Below are positions 23,661 to 34,755 of a stretch of DNA of 64,000 nucleotides, piece by piece. The notes under the pieces were generated by a model. The model had not been told where the DNA came from, searched no databases, and was given only the letters and a program-made list of their open reading frames with translations. The stretch spans positions 32,312,620 to 32,376,619 of the forward strand of contig NC_061511.1 of the NCBI RefSeq assembly GCF_022539505.1, written 5' to 3'. Numbering within the stretch: the first letter of the stretch is position 1; every line of letters starts with the position of its first letter. Source of the DNA: Lolium rigidum (lineage: Eukaryota; Streptophyta; Magnoliopsida; Poales; Poaceae). A program made the position numbers and the translations under genes.

Positions 23661-23668
23661 TATATATA
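23661..23668 (+). promoter_or_regulatory. TATA box of the CACTA-2 transposase gene
   Basis: TATATATA in the context GACTAAAGCCCCTCCCC-TATATATA, directly after the last subterminal repeat. The coding start follows about 340 bp downstream, after an apparent leader with an intron (acceptor near 24004). Confidence 0.6.
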
Positions 23669-24006
23669 CCCACCCAGCAGCCAACACTTAGCCATTTGGT
23701 GCCATTCTCTTCACAAGCTTCACAAGTGGGTGTTAGGTTTGCTTTTGGTTCCTCTTATGCACATAAGGTGTTTGATGAAATGCCCCAAGAGCATGAAACA
23801 AACATGATATGAAGTGTTGGAGCCACACTTGAGCTTTCTCATTTATTTTTTCCTCCTCGATCGCGGTTAGCAACTTGAACCTTTGATGTGTCGTTGATAA
23901 AATGTGCATGTGTGTGTAGTTCATTGTTTAATTTATATTGTTTGTAGCTAGTTAGTTTAACAAATGCATGATGGTTAATTATATATTTTATATTATAATA
24001 ATGCAG

Positions 24007-27000
24007 ATGAATCGACAATGGATGTACGGTAACCGACTCTCCGGCGAGTTCAGTGCGGGTTTGAAAGATTTCCTCGTAGTGGCTAATGCGAACAAGCAGG
24101 GGGGTTTTGTTATCTGTCCATGTGTTAAATGTAAGAATCATAATGGTTACTCTTCCTCAAGAGATGTTCACATGCACCTGCTTCGGCACGGTTTCATGCC
24201 AAGCTATAATTGTTGGACCAAGCATGGAGAAAGAGGGGTTATAATGGAAGAAGATGAAGAAGGGGATGATTTCATCGATGAAAGCTATCTTGCTCATTTC
24301 GGTGATACTTTCATGGAGGATGCCGAAGGTGAAGGGGAAGGTGAAGAAGAGGCACGTGATGATCCCGTTGATGATCTTGGTCGGACCATTGCTGATGCAC
24401 GGAGACGCTGCGAAACTGAAAAAGAGAGGGAGAATTTGGATCGCATGTTAGAGGATCACAGGAAGGCGCTGTACCCCGGATGCGATGATGGTCCGAAAAA
24501 GCTGGGCTGCACACCGGATTTGCCGAGATGGAAGGCACAGGCAGGTGTAGCTGACTCGGCATTTGAAAACTTGCTGAAAATGTTGAAGAATATGTTTCCA
24601 AAGAATAACGAGTTGCCCGCCACTACGTACGAAGCAAAGAAGGTTGTCCGCCCTCTAGGTTTAGAGGTTCCGAAGATACATGCATGCATCAACGATCGCA
24701 TCCTCTACCGCGGTGAATACGAGAATTTGAATAAATGCCCGGTATGCACTCGCATTGCGTTATAAGATCGAGGCGATGACGCTCGGTGACGATGTTGAGG
24801 GCCGTAAACCCGGGAAGAGGGTTCCCGCCAAGGTGATGTGGTATGCTCCTATAATACCACGGTTGAAACGTCCGTTCAGGAACAAAGAGCATGCCAAGTT
24901 GTTGCGATGGCACAAAGAGGACCGTAAGTCGGACGGGGAGTTGAGACACCCCGCAGATGGAACGCAATGGAGAAAGATCGACGAGAGTTCAAAGATTTTG
25001 CAGCTGACGCAAGGAACATAAGATTTGGTCTAAGTACGGATGGCATGAATCCTTTTGGCGAGCGGAGCTCCAGCCATAGTACCTGGCCCGTGACTCTATG
25101 CATCTACAACCTTCCTCCTTGGTTGTGCATGAAGCGGAAGTTCATTATGATGCCGTGCTCATCCAAGGTCCGAAGCAACCCGGCAACGACATCGATGTGT
25201 ACCTAAGGCCATTAGTTGATGAACTTTTACAGCTGTGGGGCAGACCTGGTGTCCGTGTGTGGGATGAGCACAAAGAAGAGGAATTTGACCTACGAGCGTT
25301 GCTTTTCGTAACCATCAACGATTGGCCTGCTCTTAGTAACCTTTCGGGACTGTCAAATAAGGGATACAATGCATGCACGCACTGCTTACATGAGACCGAA
25401 AGTGTACATTTGCCAAATTGTAAGAAGAACGTGTACCTTGGGCATCGTCGATTTCTTCCGAAAGGTCATCCAAGAAGAAAGAAAGGCAAGCATTACAACG
25501 GCAAGGCAGATCACCGGCCGAAGCTCGCGGAACACACTCGGTGCTGAGGTATTTGATATGGTCAAGGATTTGAAAGTCATCTTTGGAAAGGGTCCTCGGC
25601 GGACAATCGGCTCCGAAGGGAGCCGACGGGCACGTAGCCATGTGGAAGAAGAAATCTATATTCCGGGAGCTAGAATATTGGAAAGTCCTAGAAGTCCGCT
25701 CCGCAATCGACGTGATGCACGTTACGAAGAATATTTGCGTGAACATCCTAAGCTTCTTGGGCGTGTATGGGAAGTCAAATGATACAAAGGAAGCACGGCA
25801 GACCAGACAAAGTTTGAAAGACCCCGATGACCGGCATCCGAACGGTTTCAAGGTCGTGCCAGCCTACGCTCCGACCAAAGAAGAGAAGGTCATCTTTTTT
25901 GAATGCCCGAGCAAGTATGAAGGTCCCGTCAGATTCTCGTCCAATATAAAGGGAATAATAAACATGGCGGAGAAAAAGTTCCAAAACCCGAAGTCTCACG
26001 ACCGCCACGTGATTATGACGCAATTGCTTCCGATTGCTTTGAGGGGCTCCTGCCGGAAAATGTTCGAGTAGCCATTGTGAAGCTATGTGCATTCCTCAAT
26101 GCAATCTCTCGAAGGTAATCAATCCGAAGTTCTACCACGGTTACGTAACGATGTGATCCAATGTCTTGTCAGTTTCGAGTTGGTGTTCCCGCCATCCTTC
26201 TTCAATATTATGACGCACCTCCTGGTTCACCTAGTCGATGAGATTTCCATTCTCAGTCCTGTATTTCTACACAATATGTTCCCCTTCGAGAGGTTCATGG
26301 GAGTATTAAAGAAATATGTTCGTAACCGTGCTAGGCCAGAAGGAAGCATCGCCAAGGGCTATGGAAATGAGGAGGTAATTGAGTTTTGTGTTGACTTTGT
26401 TCCCGACCTTAAGCCGATTGGTCTTCCTCAATCGCGGCACGAGGGGAGACTAAGTGGAAAAGGCACGCTCGGAAGGAAATCAATGATATGTATGGACGGC
26501 CATTCTCTCGACCGAAGCACACCACACGCTTCCGACCAATTCCAGCTTGGTGGCTCCGTACTTTGAGAAACACAAGAATATTTTACGCTCGGACAACCCC
26601 GGGAAGCCTCGAATCCCGGATTAGGAAGGCCCACATGGAGACTTTCGGCAGCTTGGTTGAGAAAACATTTAATGAGTGACAAAAAGGTTGTAGATCAGCT
26701 GTACATGTTGGCCAAGACACCATCTTCGACTATAACGACTTTCCAAGGGTACGAGATAAATGGGAATACATTTTACACGATCGCCCAAGATAAAAAGAGC
26801 ACCAACCAAAACAAGTGGTGTCCGCTTTGATGCAGCAACCGAGAATGGGCAAAAGGTCACATATTATGGTTACATAGAGGAGATATGGGAACTTGACTAT
26901 GGACCCTCCTTTAGGGTCCCTTTGTTCCGGTGCAAATGGTTCAAGCTAACAGGAGGTGGGGTAAAGGTGGACCAGCAATACGGAATGACAATGGTGGATT

Positions 27001-27336
27001 TCAACAATCTTGGTTACCTTGACGAACCATTCGTCCTAGCGAAAGATGTCGCTCAGGTTTTCTATGTGAAGGACATGAGTAGCAAACCGAGGAAACGGAA
27101 AGATAAGAAAACGATCAAGTACATCATGCGATGATCCAAAGCGCCACATTGTTCTTTCAGGGAAAAGAAACATCGTGGGAGTGGAGGACAAGACAGACAT
27201 GTCGGAAGATTATAATATGTTTGCTGAAATTCCGCCCTTCAAAGTGAACACCGACCCAAGCATTAAGTTAAATGATGAGGATGCTCCATGGATACGGCAC
27301 AATCGTAAGCAAGCAGGGACACAAGGGAAGAAATGA
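24007..27336 (+). pseudogene. TNP2-type CACTA transposase, all domains present, several frameshifts
   Basis: Start MNRQWMYGNRLSGEF at 24007. The transposase-associated domain follows (CPCVKCKNHNGYSSSRDVHMHL, HGFMPSYNCWTKHGE), then an acidic linker, then the Transposase_21 core from about 24540 (DSAFENLLKMLKNMFPK, CPVCT, RFGLSTDGMNPFGE, NDIDVYLRPLVDELLQLWG, CTHCLHETESV). Next come a DUF4218 region (about 25550-26450; LRSAIDVMHVTKN-like, MTHLLVHLVDEI, MFPFERFMGVLKKYVRNRARPE-like) and DUF4216 (about 26735-27130; GYIEEIWELDYG, FKCKWFKL-like). The tail ends at a stop at 27336. Frame is lost near 24752, 24975, 25152, 25545, 25595, 26050 and 26115; most of these points are CTG/CAG motifs. The protein would cleave the element ends. 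It may be intact in reality. Confidence 0.88.
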
Positions 27337-27586
27337 TGTGTAATAATTTATTGTACCAAACTTTGTTGAATGAATCATGTGAATTATATTACCCGTGATG
27401 TGTTTGGTGTCCATTTTCGAATGATTCAATTGACTCGAGATAGCACTGATGATACATGAAATTTGGAGTGACTCAGTCATACTCCTGCATACATGAAATT
27501 TGGAGTGACTAAGTCATACTCCTGCATACAGGAAATTTGGCATGACTAAGTCATACTCCTGCATACATGAAATTTGGAGTGACGAT

Positions 27587-28150
27587 TTAGTCATACTCCT
27601 GCCTAGGCGTATAATATGCATACTCGTAGTCTTCATAGCCGCCACCGTTGTACTGGTAGTCGTCGCCTTCTAAGTTGCCGGCGTCGTCGTCGCTGCTCGT
27701 CGTCGCCGTCGTCGGGCGGCGCTCGTGGCTCGAACCGAGGGTAGCGCAGGCGGGGGATATCGCCGGCCGTGATGTAGTCCATGACGCTCCGCGAGTCCGG
27801 CCGTACCACCATAGCCGACGGCCGGCCTCGTGGAAGTTTCCGGGAGGCAGACCGTCCTCCTCATACTCGGCGAGCGCCCTCTCACGCCGATTGATGAAGA
27901 AGGCGTCCCAAGTATGCTGGTTATCGGGATGCCAGCGGGGATTCATCCGCTGCTCCGGCGTGAGGTCGAGGTAGTAGTGGTTCGTGATGGCCACCCGGCG
28001 CGCAGTACCCTGAGGGACGGAAGGGACCGGCATGCCGCCGGCGCTTAGGCTCCAGCCGGCAGGGACGCGGTAGCCCGGTGGGCAAGGGTAGTTCGAGGCG
28101 CAAAGCTCCTCCACCTGCTGGTAGGTTAGAGTGGGTGCGGTGGACGCCAT
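27587..28150 (-). CDS. Antisense ORF in CACTA-2, 187 codons, unknown function
   Basis: An open frame on the opposite strand to both transposase genes, convergent with TNP2. It starts MASTAPTLTYQQVEELCASNY and contains TPEQRMNPRWHPDNQHTWDAFF and RRERALAEYEEDGLPPG, reading like a folded acidic/aromatic protein for about 115 residues. After WWYGRT the composition changes to Ser/Thr/Ala and then to a Tyr/Asp/Gly-rich tail, so a frameshift near 27795 may have replaced the original C-terminus. No known domain is recognised. Upstream on the minus strand a TATATA (28204-28210) lies about 55 bp from the ATG, a possible promoter. Likely an accessory gene of this element family. Confidence 0.6.
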   Translation of the reverse strand: MASTAPTLTYQQVEELCASNYPCPPGYRVPAGWSLSAGGMPVPSVPQGTARRVAITNHYYLDLTPEQRMNPRWHPDNQHTWDAFFINRRERALAEYEEDGLPPGNFHEAGRRLWWYGRTRGASWTTSRPAISPACATLGSSHERRPTTATTSSDDDAGNLEGDDYQYNGGGYEDYEYAYYTPRQEYD

Positions 28151-28217
28151 GAGAGAGTGATGAGAGATTGTAGAGATGTGATAATGCTGGCCAAGCCGGG
28201 CTACATATATGGAGTGA

Positions 28218-28445
28218 CAAATGGCGGGAAAAATGGGAGCGGGAAGAAAGTGGCGGGAAGAAAGAGGCGGGAAGAAAGTGGCGGGAAGAAAGAGGCGGGA
28301 AGAAATTGGCGGGAAGAAATTGGCGGGAAGAAAGAGGCAGGAAGACAGGGAAGAAATGGCGGGAAGACGAGGCGGAAGAGGGGGTCGGCGGAAAGACAGA
28401 GGCGGGAAGAGGGGGCCAACGAGAAGACAGAGGCGGCCGGGAAGA
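28218..28445. repeat. Purine-rich minisatellite (GGCGGGAAGAAA-type)
   Basis: About fifteen units of 14-16 bp such as GGCGGGAAGAAAGA and GGCGGGAAGAAATT, with degenerate ends. Open in several frames; not coding. Confidence 0.85.
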
Positions 28446-28447
28446 AA

Positions 28448-28920
28448 TTTTGAATTGAATTAGTTTTATTTTTATGAATTTATTGATGTATTATTTGTAT
28501 TTTTAAAATTTTGAATTGAATTAGTTTTATTTTTCTGAATTTTTGATATATTATTTGTATTTTTAAAATTTTGAATTGAATTAGTTTTATTTTTCTGTAT
28601 TTTTTGATATATTATTTGTATTTTTAAAATGTTGAATTGAATTAGTTTTATTTTTATAAATTTTTTGATATATTATTTGTATTTTTAAAATTTTGAATTG
28701 AATTAGTTTTATTTTTCTGAATTTTTTGATATATTATTTGTATTTTTAAATTTTTGAATTGAATTGGTTTTATTTTTATGAATTTTTTGATATATTATTT
28801 GTATTTTTAAAATTTTGAATTGAATTAGTTTTATTTTTCTGAATTTTTTGATATATTATTTGTATTTTTAAAATTTTGAATTGAATTAGTTTTATTTTTC
28901 TGAGTTTTTCTGTATTTTTA
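28448..28920. repeat. AT-rich tandem array, unit about 60 bp, about 7.5 copies
   Basis: The repeated unit contains TTTTGAATTGAATTAG, TTTTATTTTTCTGAATTTTTTG and ATATATTATTTGTATTTTTAAAA. Copies are nearly identical and in register. It separates the antisense ORF from the internal promoter block of the second gene. Confidence 0.9.
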
Positions 28921-28952
28921 ACATTTTGAAAAACAAAAAGTAATTCAAAAAT

Positions 28953-29115
28953 ACCTTTAGTCGCGGTTGGCGAGGCCAACCGCGACTAAAGGTCTGTGCG
29001 CGCGCGGGAACGAAAAACCGGCGAAAAAAAGCCTTTAGTCGCGGTTGGTCTGGCCAACCGCGACTAAAGGGTGCCCTTTAGTCGCGGTTGGTGTCGCCAA
29101 CCGCGACTAAAGGGC
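28953..29115. repeat. Internal cluster of three palindromic subterminal-type repeats
   Basis: Three perfect or near-perfect palindromes of the form CTTTAGTCGCGGTTGG....CCAACCGCGACTAAAG at about 28957-28992, 29031-29068 and 29075-29113. They use the same motif as the element ends but lie in its middle, directly before a TATA box. Confidence 0.88.
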
Positions 29116-29121
29116 CTCCCC

Positions 29122-29128
29122 TATAAAA
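29122..29128 (+). promoter_or_regulatory. TATA box of the second CACTA-2 gene
   Basis: TATAAAA in GACTAAAGGGCCTCCCC-TATAAAA, an arrangement almost the same as at the transposase promoter (23645-23668). Confidence 0.6.
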
Positions 29129-30398
29129 GCTCGCGGCGCCCTCGCGCGATCCACACTTCGTCTTCTCGCTCGAAACCGCCGCTCACAGAGACGCGTCACA
29201 GATCGACGCCGCCGGACGACACGCCGCCAACGACGCCGCCGGACGACGCCGAAACGCCGCCTCGATCTCGCGGCTCTCGCCGCGCCGCGCCTCGCCGTGT
29301 GTACGTCGTCGACGCTCAGCTCGCCGCGCCCCCTCTCGCCGTTTCCCCGGCTGCCGTACGGGTGCGCGCACTCGCGCCATCGGCCGCCACCACACGCCGC
29401 ACGACCGCCGCCGCCACACACCGCACTCCGCCGCCACACACCGCACTCCGTCGCTAATCTCGAGCCCCCCCGGCCGCCGCTCGATCGATCTCCTGCCGCG
29501 CCGCCGCCGCATCGACGAGATGGAGACGACGACGCGGCACCGCCGCCGCCCCTCGCCGCTGCCCCGCGACCGCTGCCGCGCCCTCTCCCGGCCGGCCGTC
29601 GGCAGGCGCGCTGCGCGCGCGCTGGCGCGCCCTCGCCGCGCGCGCGGGTTGCGCCCCGCTCGGCAGAGAACTAGAGAGGGAGAAGTTTTTTGGTTTTTTT
29701 TTGTTTTTTTTTAAATCGTAACTAAATTTTTTTAATTAAAATTGTAATTTAATTAATTACACACTTTTTTGTTTACTGAACAAAAAATTTACTATAAGTT
29801 TAACTATAAGTTTTTTTAATTAAAAACTAGTAAAAATGCAACTACGTACAACTTTGACTTAATAAAAATTGAACTAAAATGGGTACTAAAAAAAACTAAA
29901 ATTTTGACTTAATTAAAAACTTTGTCTTAATTAAAAACTTTGACTTAATTAAAAACTTTGTTTAAAAAAAGAACTAAAATTTTGACTTAATAAAAATGAA
30001 CTAAAATTTTGACTTAATAAAAAATGAACTAAAATTTTGACTTAATAAAAAATGAACTAAAATTGTAACGCCGCCGTACCGTCGCCAACGCCGTCAACGC
30101 GCCAACGCTACCTCTATTCATAAAAATGTAACGCCGTCAACGCTACCGCCTCTATTCAACGCGCCAATGCCAACGCCGTCAACGCGCCACCGCCACCGCG
30201 AGGGTTATGTGTCCTCGTCACCGCCACCGCCCTTTCGCCACCGCCCTTTCGCCACCGCCACCGGTCTCTCGGTCACGCGGTCACTGCGTCCCCCTCTCGC
30301 CTCCCGCTCGTCGCCCTCTCTGTTTATATGTAGAAGAGATGTGATAATGCATATACACAATTAATTTGTTTTGACTACATGTTTTCGGGACTCGACAT
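29129..30398 (+). other. Leader of the second CACTA-2 gene: GC-rich then AT-rich, no protein supported
   Basis: 29160-29680 is extremely GC-rich low-complexity sequence open in most frames. 29690-30060 is AT-rich with repeated GACTTAATTAAAAACTTT words. 30065-30300 again holds CGCCGTCAACG repeats. This looks like a long untranslated leader or first intron; a TACTAAC-like branch region is not clear. Confidence 0.5.
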
Positions 30399-33330
30399 AT
30401 GGCGGACGATAGAGCTGACCCGATTCCGGACAACTATGATCCGGACGCTGAAGACCATATGTTCGGCATCATAAAAGGCGATATTCCATTTGTGCCGACC
30501 GGAGAAGAAGAAGATGATATCTCTTCTTATCTCGAACCTTGAGGGTGAAGATGAAGGGCGCCGTCAGCAAGATGATGCCGAAGAAACGTCGATAAACGAC
30601 GATCTTCAATTGGAAGTAGCAACCACCTCCGGCGCCGAGGTATATATATATACATATTGAGCGTCTGGTGATACAACTAACCGATTTGAATAAATGTGTG
30701 TGTACTAACGCGCGCGACTCTCTTTCTTATTTTATCCCTCGGCCGGATCGTCGAAAAAATCGAGTACGTCGTCAAAGCGTGGCGCAACCAAGACGATGAA
30801 AGCAGGAGAAACATGCACCATCGATGTTGTCGACGAAGCAACCGGCAGGCCGCCGGAGCCCAAGCAAGAACGCCACCAAGTTTGTCGGCCAATGCGGAGC
30901 CGTTGTTAGAGACAACGTCTCGATCACCCGCCAGAGTGGAATGAGCCAAAGAAGGCACGTGTTGGTTTCACTTTTGTCGATAAGAGAGAAAAAAAGATTG
31001 CTTCAACAAGCTTATGGAACATTTCGTTCTACCTCCGGAATACCGCAAATACGATGAGGAGGGTAACAAGATTGCGGAAAACAAGAAGAGGCGCAAGCTA
31101 GTCAAACAGTTCGCTCTTTCTAGGATGGCCAACGCATTCCGGAAATACAAGCAAAATCTAGCCCATGACTTTGTCAACCAGGGCAAGACTCCGGATTTCA
31201 AAGGACAATATGAGAAACTGCAACATGATTGGCCAGAATTTGTGAAGCAAAAGAAATCGGAGCAGTTCCTTGAACTATTCGAAAAAAATAAGGAAAATGC
31301 GGCCAAGAAGGAGTAAAATCATAAAATGGGGCCAGGAGGGTATCGCTTTTGGCAGCCTAGGTGGGAGAAGATGGAGAACGAGCTGAGGGCGCGAGGAATC
31401 CGTCCAGGACGGAGGGATGGGACCCAAGGGCCAAAAGCCGGTGGTACGGGCATGGGGGATCGCCGAACCCGGAGACGAGGGAGTGTGTTTACCGGGGCAA
31501 AATAATTACACCCACCCAAAAGCTTATTGAGGCAATGAGGGATGCTCAAGAGGGGAGGATCAAGTTCAACAGAGAGAACGACGCCACGACAAAAGCCCTT
31601 GGGAATCCCGAACACGGAGGACGTGTACGAGGCATGGGGCCCATTCCGTGGAAAATAGGGTTCCCCGGAACGATGACCCGTACGGTTACGAAGCCGTAAG
31701 AGAAAGATGGATCGGGAAATAGATGTTGTGGCGCAGTTGGTAACGGAAATGGATGTGATGAAGAAAACCGTGAGTGTACTAGTAGCCGAAAGAGAGGCAG
31801 CTCGGGCGCAGCATGAAGATCATCCAATGGATCTCGGAAGCCAGCAGTGGAGAAGAAGCAGCGTGGCTTCCACGGAGGCCTCACCGGCTGGTGCACCGAC
31901 GATAGAAATTACTGCACCGGAGCCTCTGGTGGTCGAAATTACTGCACCGGAGCCTCCTCGCTACCCCGTGGACGATATAAAGGAGATGAAAGCATGTCAT
32001 CTGTATTATCCTATCGGGAACATGTCCATGAAGGTAGCCATCGGCAGTGCTTTACCACCTGGAGCACTCCACCACAACAACCCCATTCAAGATGGCTATG
32101 CTCGTGTCATGGTGGAGGAGATAGTCCAAGGGTTTGAGGACCTGGACATTGACATTGCTACACCTGAAGGGGTGAAAAGACTTGGAGATGTCAAGCGCCA
32201 GTTCATTCTATGGCAGAAGAAATTTATCAAGTTTCCGTGCGAGGCGCCAACAAGTCCACCCCCGTACGGTGGTGGTGGTGGCGGTGGCGGTGACGGTGGC
32301 GGTGGCGGTGGCGGTGACGGTGGCGGTGGCGGTGACGGTGGCGGTGGTGCTTCACCTAATACACCTCATTCACGTCAGCCGACGCCGCCCTCGGTCCTCG
32401 TCCGGCGGGTGATCGGACACCGGTACCGCCCCCAATCCACCTCCGGCGAAGAAGCGAAGCAGTCCTGGGTTATTAACCCGGACCCTTATGTACCTAGAAC
32501 CACAAAGATACCGTAGCCATCACCGAAGCCTCTCATCCCGAGGCCTTGGGAACTTAGTGTCGAGGAAAATGCAGCGGCCGTGGCTGCTCGGCATGAGAAA
32601 TGGAAGGAGGAGTGCAAGAAGAAAAGAGAGGGCGAGCCCAAGCCAGTATATTCGACAAGCAAAAGCAGTGGGCTAAGTCATTTTTGAACACACCGTCCCA
32701 AGCCGCGAAGAATCTGCTCGACGACTATTTACGTGAACTTCGTAGGCAAGCACTCGCGTTCAAGAGGAACCAAGAGTTGGCGGAGAAGAAAGCCTTGGAG
32801 GACGAGGCCGAGACAAAATTAGAAAGGGGGAAAGAAGTTGCCCAGCTCGGGGAACAAAGTAAACAATCGATCGCCCCGCTCATAGTGCAAGCCGCCGGTC
32901 CGGATGCCCCCGATATCATAGCAGCTGCGGCAGCACATGGATTGACCGTAACGAGTGCCGAGAGAACAAGCGGCCGACTTAGGTATCACTCTTCGTGCAC
33001 TCGTTAGGCCTTGATGAGGCGCCAATGAAGGACGTAGTATTTACATATGTGAAGAATGGCCCTCTCATCGAGCCTGCGCAGGAAGAGGATCTACCTCGAC
33101 AAATGAAAGGTCTTCTAAATTGGTACAAGGGTTACATAAAACATAAAGACGCCAAAGACTATATCTATGCGGAAGTTAGATATGAGCATCACTTCAAACG
33201 TTACTGGGTACAAATTCCTCTCGAGTGAATTGTTCCAATTGTTCAATCTGCGCGACCTCGACAAATCTATCATCGGTTGCTACGTTCGTAAGTGATTTAT
33301 TAATTTCTACCCCATCTCGTTCATTGCCTG

Positions 33331-33393
<63 letters not shown>

Positions 33394-34264
33394 CCTAACT
33401 ATCTTGTTGTGTACACTATTATGCAGAATGAAGAAGCGGGAAATGCGAATAAGGAACATCCATGATGTTGGGTTCATTGACCCACACATCGTTAATTCAT
33501 ATGTGTTAGAACACCACCCCGCCGACGTGGAGGATGACCTGTGGCGGTTTATTAGAAAACAGCAACGAGAAAAGTGATATTCTATTTCCTTACCATTTTG
33601 GGTGAGTGTTTCGTCTTGAGCACATTCTCTTTTGTTTACTCCATGCATGGTATGTGGCTAATCGATGAGTTATGCATGACTCGTGCATGTATCGTGTCCG
33701 CAGGTTCCACTGGATTCTTATGGTAATTAAAGTTCAGACCTCCTCAGTTCTCGTCCACGACTCTCTGAATATGGATCCGGCGCTTTGGGGCGACATGAGA
33801 AAAATAATGCAAAAGTAATTATTTTCATTCATTTGCGCTCTATATCGATCGGCCTATTTCGCTCATCATTTCCTAATATCAAGTAACTAATTAATAACTC
33901 TCTTGTTTATTTAATTTTCTTTGCCTCGTAGGGTTTGGAGACGGTTCGTAGATACCAAGGTCGGTGAATTCAAAAAAGAGCTACATTTTAAAATGGCAGT
34001 GCGGACGATCGGGGATACTCAGCCACCGGGGACCAATCTATGTGGATACTATGTTTGTGAGAGGATTCGGAGATACTGCAATGAGCGGGACCGAAGTGTG
34101 AGAACAACATCCCGAGGAATAACCTCCGGAAGACGCTTAGTCCAGAAGCTCGCTTCCGACCACTTCAAGAGGAACTAGCTGGATGGTTGGCGAGGGAAGT
34201 CATCGATCCTAGAGGAGAACACTATTACGATGACGTAGAACTTTATATGCACCAGAATTTGTAA
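30399..34264 (+). pseudogene. Second CACTA gene: Transposase_24-like protein with C-terminal Ulp1-type (C48) protease domain
   Basis: Start MADDRADPIPDNYDPDAEDH. The following exons encode a Transposase_24 region (about 30900-31320: HFVLPPEYRKYDEEGNKIAE, SRMANAFRKYKQNLAHDFVN; 31320-31700: WYGHGGS..PETRECVYRGKI, TKALGNPEHGGRVRGMGP), a DUF8039-like block (31970-32240: ACHLYYPIGNMSMKVAIGSA, VKRQFILWQKKFIKFP), a Gly-rich spacer encoded by (GGTGGC)n at 32270-32350, and a coiled region (32640-32900). The C-terminal Ulp1 fold has the triad His in FHWILMVI (codon 33708), Asp in VHDSL (33759) and Cys in NLCGYYVCE (34041). Introns are likely at about 33291-33426, 33598-33703 and 33815-33931. Frame changes occur near 30533 (a CTCG site), 30800-30930, 32430-32640 and 34090. 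Confidence 0.8.
33336..33391. repeat. (TA)n microsatellite in an intron
   Basis: About 28 TA units inside the intron that ends at the ATGCAG acceptor near 33426. Confidence 0.95.
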
Positions 34265-34534
34265 CTAACTTGTTCAAAATTGTATATGGTCATCCGATAT
34301 TGAATATATATTGTATATGGTCATCCGATATTGAATATATATTGTATATTCCTCTTGAATTCTTTTTGGTTCTAATTTCAAATTTGTTTGAAATTGTACA
34401 TTCATATGCATGTATGTATACAGTACCGTAGAATATGTGAAACTCCTTCAAAATTAAAACCCAAAAGAAATAAAATAATACAAATTAAAAAGAAACCAGA
34501 TTTAGGGGGAGGGGGGCTAAACCCTAAACCCTGC

Positions 34535-34752
34535 GGAGGCCTTTAGTCGCGGTTGGCCAGAAGAACCGCGACTAAAGGTCCTCCGCCCTGGCGCTCGCCT
34601 GCGGCCCACGTGGACGGGCCTTTAGTCGCGGTTCGTAAGGAACCGCGACTAAAGGGGGGGGGGGGCTTTAGTCGCGCTACTTTGGTCGCGGTTGCGCCAC
34701 CGCGACTAATGGCAGTTGCCAACCGCGACCAAAGCCCCTTTTTCCACCAGTG
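34535..34752. repeat. Right subterminal repeats and terminus of CACTA-2
   Basis: Copies of TTTAGTCGCGGTT and AACCGCGACTAAAG at 34542, 34566, 34620, 34641, 34686 and 34719, ending in the inverted terminus at 34752. Confidence 0.92.
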
Positions 34753-34755
34753 TCA

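Larger units (their letters stand above)
23446..34752 (+). mobile_element. CACTA-2: complete CACTA-superfamily transposon, 11.3 kb
   Basis: Begins CACTGGTGGAAAAA and ends with its inverted copy TTTTTCCACCAGTG. It is flanked by TCA on both sides (23443-23445 and 34753-34755), the 3-bp duplication expected for CACTA. Subterminal repeats CTTTAGTCGCGGTT / AACCGCGACTAAAG lie at both ends. It carries a TNP2 transposase, an antisense small ORF and a second gene with a Ulp1-type domain, the complete gene set known from large grass CACTA elements, and is therefore a candidate autonomous copy. The repeat type resembles Triticeae elements such as Caspar, but the family name is not certain. Confidence 0.95.

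Noticed and set aside
29160..29680. Protein-coding exon in the GC-rich stretch before the second CACTA-2 gene
   Set aside because: Open in most frames, with Arg/Pro/Ala low complexity only; the recognisable coding start is at 30399.
33307..33648. Open frame with poly-Ile/Tyr (also 59056-59386)
   Set aside because: Translation of (TA)n microsatellites.
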